DNA of 64,000 bases from contig CAJWBH010000010.1 of NCBI GenBank assembly GCA_913019975.1, forward strand, positions 1-64,000, given 5' to 3'. Positions 62,268 through 64,000 of the stretch are shown here, piece after piece (positions within the stretch are counted from its first letter, which is position 1; every line of letters begins with the position of its first letter). Under the pieces are notes generated by a model. It ran no database searches. It was given only the letters and a program-made list of their open reading frames with translations, and was not told the origin of the DNA. Source of the DNA: Thalassolituus maritimus. GTDB lineage: Bacteria > Pseudomonadota > Gammaproteobacteria > Pseudomonadales > Oceanobacteraceae. A program made the translations under genes and the position numbers.

Positions 62268-62708
62268 TCAAACCCAGACACTATTCCAGAATGGATACTC
62301 TTTTACACTTTTGACTAATCCAGCTCTAAGAGGATTGGCAACAATATATCTCGCAGCAGGAAGTAATTCTGATTCTTTCCTTATCGCTCTGTCATGAAAC
62401 CCTTTTGCCCAAAGCTTATCATTGATTAGCAGCTGCCTTTTTGCCCCTGCTTTTAGCCTTCGAATATAGTTAGAGATAGTGTCTGAATTGCCAAGTTGCA
62501 TCAGAATATGAACATGGTCAGGCATGACTACCCAGCATAGAGCCTTGCTTTGCTTGAGTATCGTTTCGGACTCTATACATTGGCTCAGGCACTTGGCATT
62601 CTCCCATTTCTGGAAGTGCTTTACGCGCATGTGGGTAGTGAAGGTAAGAAGATATACCTGGTTATCTATAGATTGCCTGCCAAGCCTTAACTGGCTGTAT
62701 CCATGCAT
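62268..62708 (-). CDS. REP-associated tyrosine transposase (RAYT)
   Basis: A 146-residue Y1 HUH-type single-strand transposase of the IS200-like RAYT class. The HUH motif is in WVVMPDHVHILMQLG (residues about 60-74), and the likely catalytic tyrosine in LPAARYIVANPLRAGLV near the C-terminus. NYIRRLKAGAKRQLL and LWAKGFHDRAIR are also family features. Length is normal and no frameshift is seen, so it may be active. It is domesticated in style: no terminal IS ends, but REP arrays on both sides (60.5-62.3 and 62.8-63.3 kb). RAYTs nick and move REP hairpins with GTRG heads; the local repeats have GTGG/GTAG heads. AAGGA lies about 10 nt upstream of the ATG. Confidence 0.93.
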   Translation of the reverse strand: MHGYSQLRLGRQSIDNQVYLLTFTTHMRVKHFQKWENAKCLSQCIESETILKQSKALCWVVMPDHVHILMQLGNSDTISNYIRRLKAGAKRQLLINDKLWAKGFHDRAIRKESELLPAARYIVANPLRAGLVKSVKEYPFWNSVWV

Positions 62709-62773
62709 GACGTAATCATCCTTGATTAGCGATATTTGAGGTTAACTGACTGGTGGTGCTCAAGCAAACTCCT

Positions 62774-63325
62774 AATCGCGAATAGCCTCCGGCTGATTCG
62801 CTCCCACAGGGCCAGGAGAACTTCTCACAGGGCCAGGAGAACTTCTCACAGGGCAAGGTAAGTTGGTTCGCTCCCACTGGGTTAGGGGAGCTTCCCACAG
62901 GGTAAATTGGTTCGCTATCACTTTCGTTGTTTGATGATTTTCTCTTTGTGGGAGCTATTCAGCCAGCTTGCCTGGCTAATAGCGATGGGGTTTATCGCGA
63001 ATAGCCTCCGGCTGATTCGCTCCCACAGGGCCAGGAGAACTTCTCACAGGGCCAGGAGAACTTCTCACAGGGCAAGGTAAGTTGGTTCGCTCCCACTGGG
63101 TTAGGGGAGCTTCCCACAGGGTAAATTGGTTCGCTATCACTTTCGTTGTTTGATGATTTTCTCTTTGTGGGAGCTATTCAGCCAGCTTGCCTGGCTAATA
63201 GCGATGGGGTTTATCGCGAATAGCCTCCGGCTGATTCGCTCCCACGGGGTTAGGAGAACTTCTCACAGGGCCAGGAGAACTTCTCACAGGGCCAGGTAAG
63301 ATGATTCGCTCCCATAGGGTTAGAT
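62774..63325. repeat. Tandem ~219-bp REPIN array between the RAYT and flgJ
   Basis: Units start at about 62775, 62994 and 63213, exactly 219 bp apart for the first two, which are nearly identical. Each has the minus-strand REP (ATCGCGAATAGCCTCCGGC), two or three copies of ACAGGGCCAGGAGAACTTCTC, a GTAAATTGGTTCGCTATCAC filler and the partner REP. The third unit is shortened. It ends about 20 bp before the flgJ sigma-54-like element. No gene. Confidence 0.92.
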
Positions 63326-63344
63326 GAAGCGACTCCCCCAACCT

Positions 63345-63360
63345 TGGCCCACCTTTTGCA
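63345..63360 (+). promoter_or_regulatory. Putative sigma-54 promoter of flgJ
   Basis: TGGCCCACCTTTTGCA fits TGGCAC-N5-TTGCA with one mismatch (C for A at position 5), keeping GG and GC at the right distance. The predicted start site near 63372 coincides with the 5' edge of the ribosome site GAGG (63373-63376), so the leader would be very short. A read-through transcript from upstream is unlikely because of the REP array. Confidence 0.6.
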
Positions 63361-63384
63361 ATCTCCTCTGTAGAGGTGCATTGC

Positions 63385-64000
63385 ATGATTCAGAATTCAC
63401 ACAACGCGGCAAACGTATTTACTGATATTAACGGGCTTCAGGGCATCCGTGCGCTGGGTAAATCCGACCAGGATGCCGCGTTGAAAGAGGTCGCAAAACA
63501 GTTCGAATCTATGTTCGTCAGTATGATGCTGAAGTCCATGCGTGACGCCTCAGATGTCTTTTCTGAAGACTCTCTTTTCAGCTCTCCGGAAGCCGATTTC
63601 TACCAGAATATGTACGACGATCAGATGGCTGTATCCCTCACGGAAGGCGAGGGCACGGGCCTTGCCGAGGTTATCCACCGTCAGCTGATGTCACAATACG
63701 GTACAAACCCAGATGCCACGGGTAAGGTCGATCAGAGTCAGATTTTCGGCCGTCGTTTTACCGGAATTTCGCAAACCATCAAGCGTGTTGAAGAAGAGCT
63801 GGATAAGCTTCCACAGCGTCCTGCGCCGGTCGATGATTCCAATGTCGATACTAATCAATCAGCCACCACTGGTGCCGGTACTAAGGGGCAAAGCTTTGCC
63901 TCTCCGGCAGAATTTGTTGCCGCTGTTTATCCTTACGCTGAACGCGTCGGTGCTGATCTGGGCGTTGATCCAAAAGCGATTGTTGCTCAAGCCGCGCTTG
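63385..64000 (+). CDS. flgJ: Peptidoglycan hydrolase / rod-assembly protein FlgJ, partial
   Basis: Start of flgJ; the frame is open through the window edge (205 codons). FlgJ chaperones rod assembly with its N-terminal domain and cuts peptidoglycan with its C-terminal one. The rod-binding domain is clear: KEVAKQFESMFVSMMLKSMR (about residues 33-52), then DFYQNMYDDQMAVSLTEGEG and LAEVIHRQLM. A Thr/Ser/Asp-rich linker (about 125-165) follows, then the first part of the glucosaminidase domain (FVAAVYPYAERVGADLGVDP, IVAQAAL). GAGG is 8 nt before ATG. A sigma-54-like element is directly upstream; flgI is not next to it, so the flagellar operon is split here by the REP/RAYT block. Confidence 0.93.
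   Translation, partial: MIQNSHNAANVFTDINGLQGIRALGKSDQDAALKEVAKQFESMFVSMMLKSMRDASDVFSEDSLFSSPEADFYQNMYDDQMAVSLTEGEGTGLAEVIHRQLMSQYGTNPDATGKVDQSQIFGRRFTGISQTIKRVEEELDKLPQRPAPVDDSNVDTNQSATTGAGTKGQSFASPAEFVAAVYPYAERVGADLGVDPKAIVAQAAL

Overview
The window looks like a chromosomal segment of a marine gammaproteobacterium of the Oceanospirillales type. The reasons are a class II LysRS next to an RF2 gene with the classic +1 frameshift, a polar-flagellum gene set with sigma-54 and sigma-28 promoters, a flagellin above 1,100 residues, and Pseudomonas-like REP/REPIN repeats (heads GTGGGAGC or GTAGGAGC) with their RAYT transposase. All calls come from reading sequence and motifs; no database search was run, so the genus (Thalassolituus/Oleibacter-like) is only an inference.

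Layout. 0-2.9 kb: lysS and prfB (minus strand), separated by REP hairpins. 2.9-3.7 kb: a tandem REPIN array ending at the fliD stop. 3.7-11.8 kb: an outsized fliD, flaG and a giant fliC, with sigma-28 promoters for fliC and fliD. 12.1-24.7 kb: a flagellin-glycosylation locus. It has a Maf-type glycosyltransferase on the plus strand behind a sigma-54 promoter. Facing it is an 11-gene minus-strand operon behind a consensus sigma-54 promoter: pseB, pseC, pseF, pseG-GNAT, a formyltransferase and pseI, then a deacetylase, oxidoreductase, aminotransferase, GNAT and an unknown protein. This should make a decorated pseudaminic acid and attach it to the flagellin.

24.7-57.4 kb: an exopolysaccharide locus. 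24.7-31.3 kb holds the export machinery (initiating phosphoglycosyltransferase, VanZ-like protein, outer-membrane barrel, Wza-like export protein, Wzc-like tyrosine kinase) with a perfect CRP-type palindrome upstream. 31.5-40.1 kb holds a beta-CASP nuclease, ugd, an SLC13 transporter, a phosphohexomutase, manC and a NUDIX GDP-mannose hydrolase. 40.1-56.3 kb holds glycosyltransferases, Wzx, Wzy, two sulfotransferase-like genes, a pyruvyltransferase, a beta-helix lipoprotein, a UDP-uronate epimerase and cysC (PAPS supply). The polymer is predicted to use GDP-mannose, UDP-GlcA and UDP-GalA and to be sulfated and pyruvylated. The 42.6-52.4 kb core is visibly more AT-rich and scarred by an inverted-end IS remnant and an acyltransferase pseudogene. 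It lies between two related glycosyltransferase pairs in the same order.

57.6-60.3 kb: a small secreted Ala-rich protein, an O-antigen-ligase/Wzy-like membrane protein and a PPP-family phosphatase. 60.5-63.3 kb: long tandem REP arrays on both sides of a RAYT gene. 63.4 kb to the end: the start of flgJ behind a sigma-54-like promoter, so flagellar genes bracket the accessory block.
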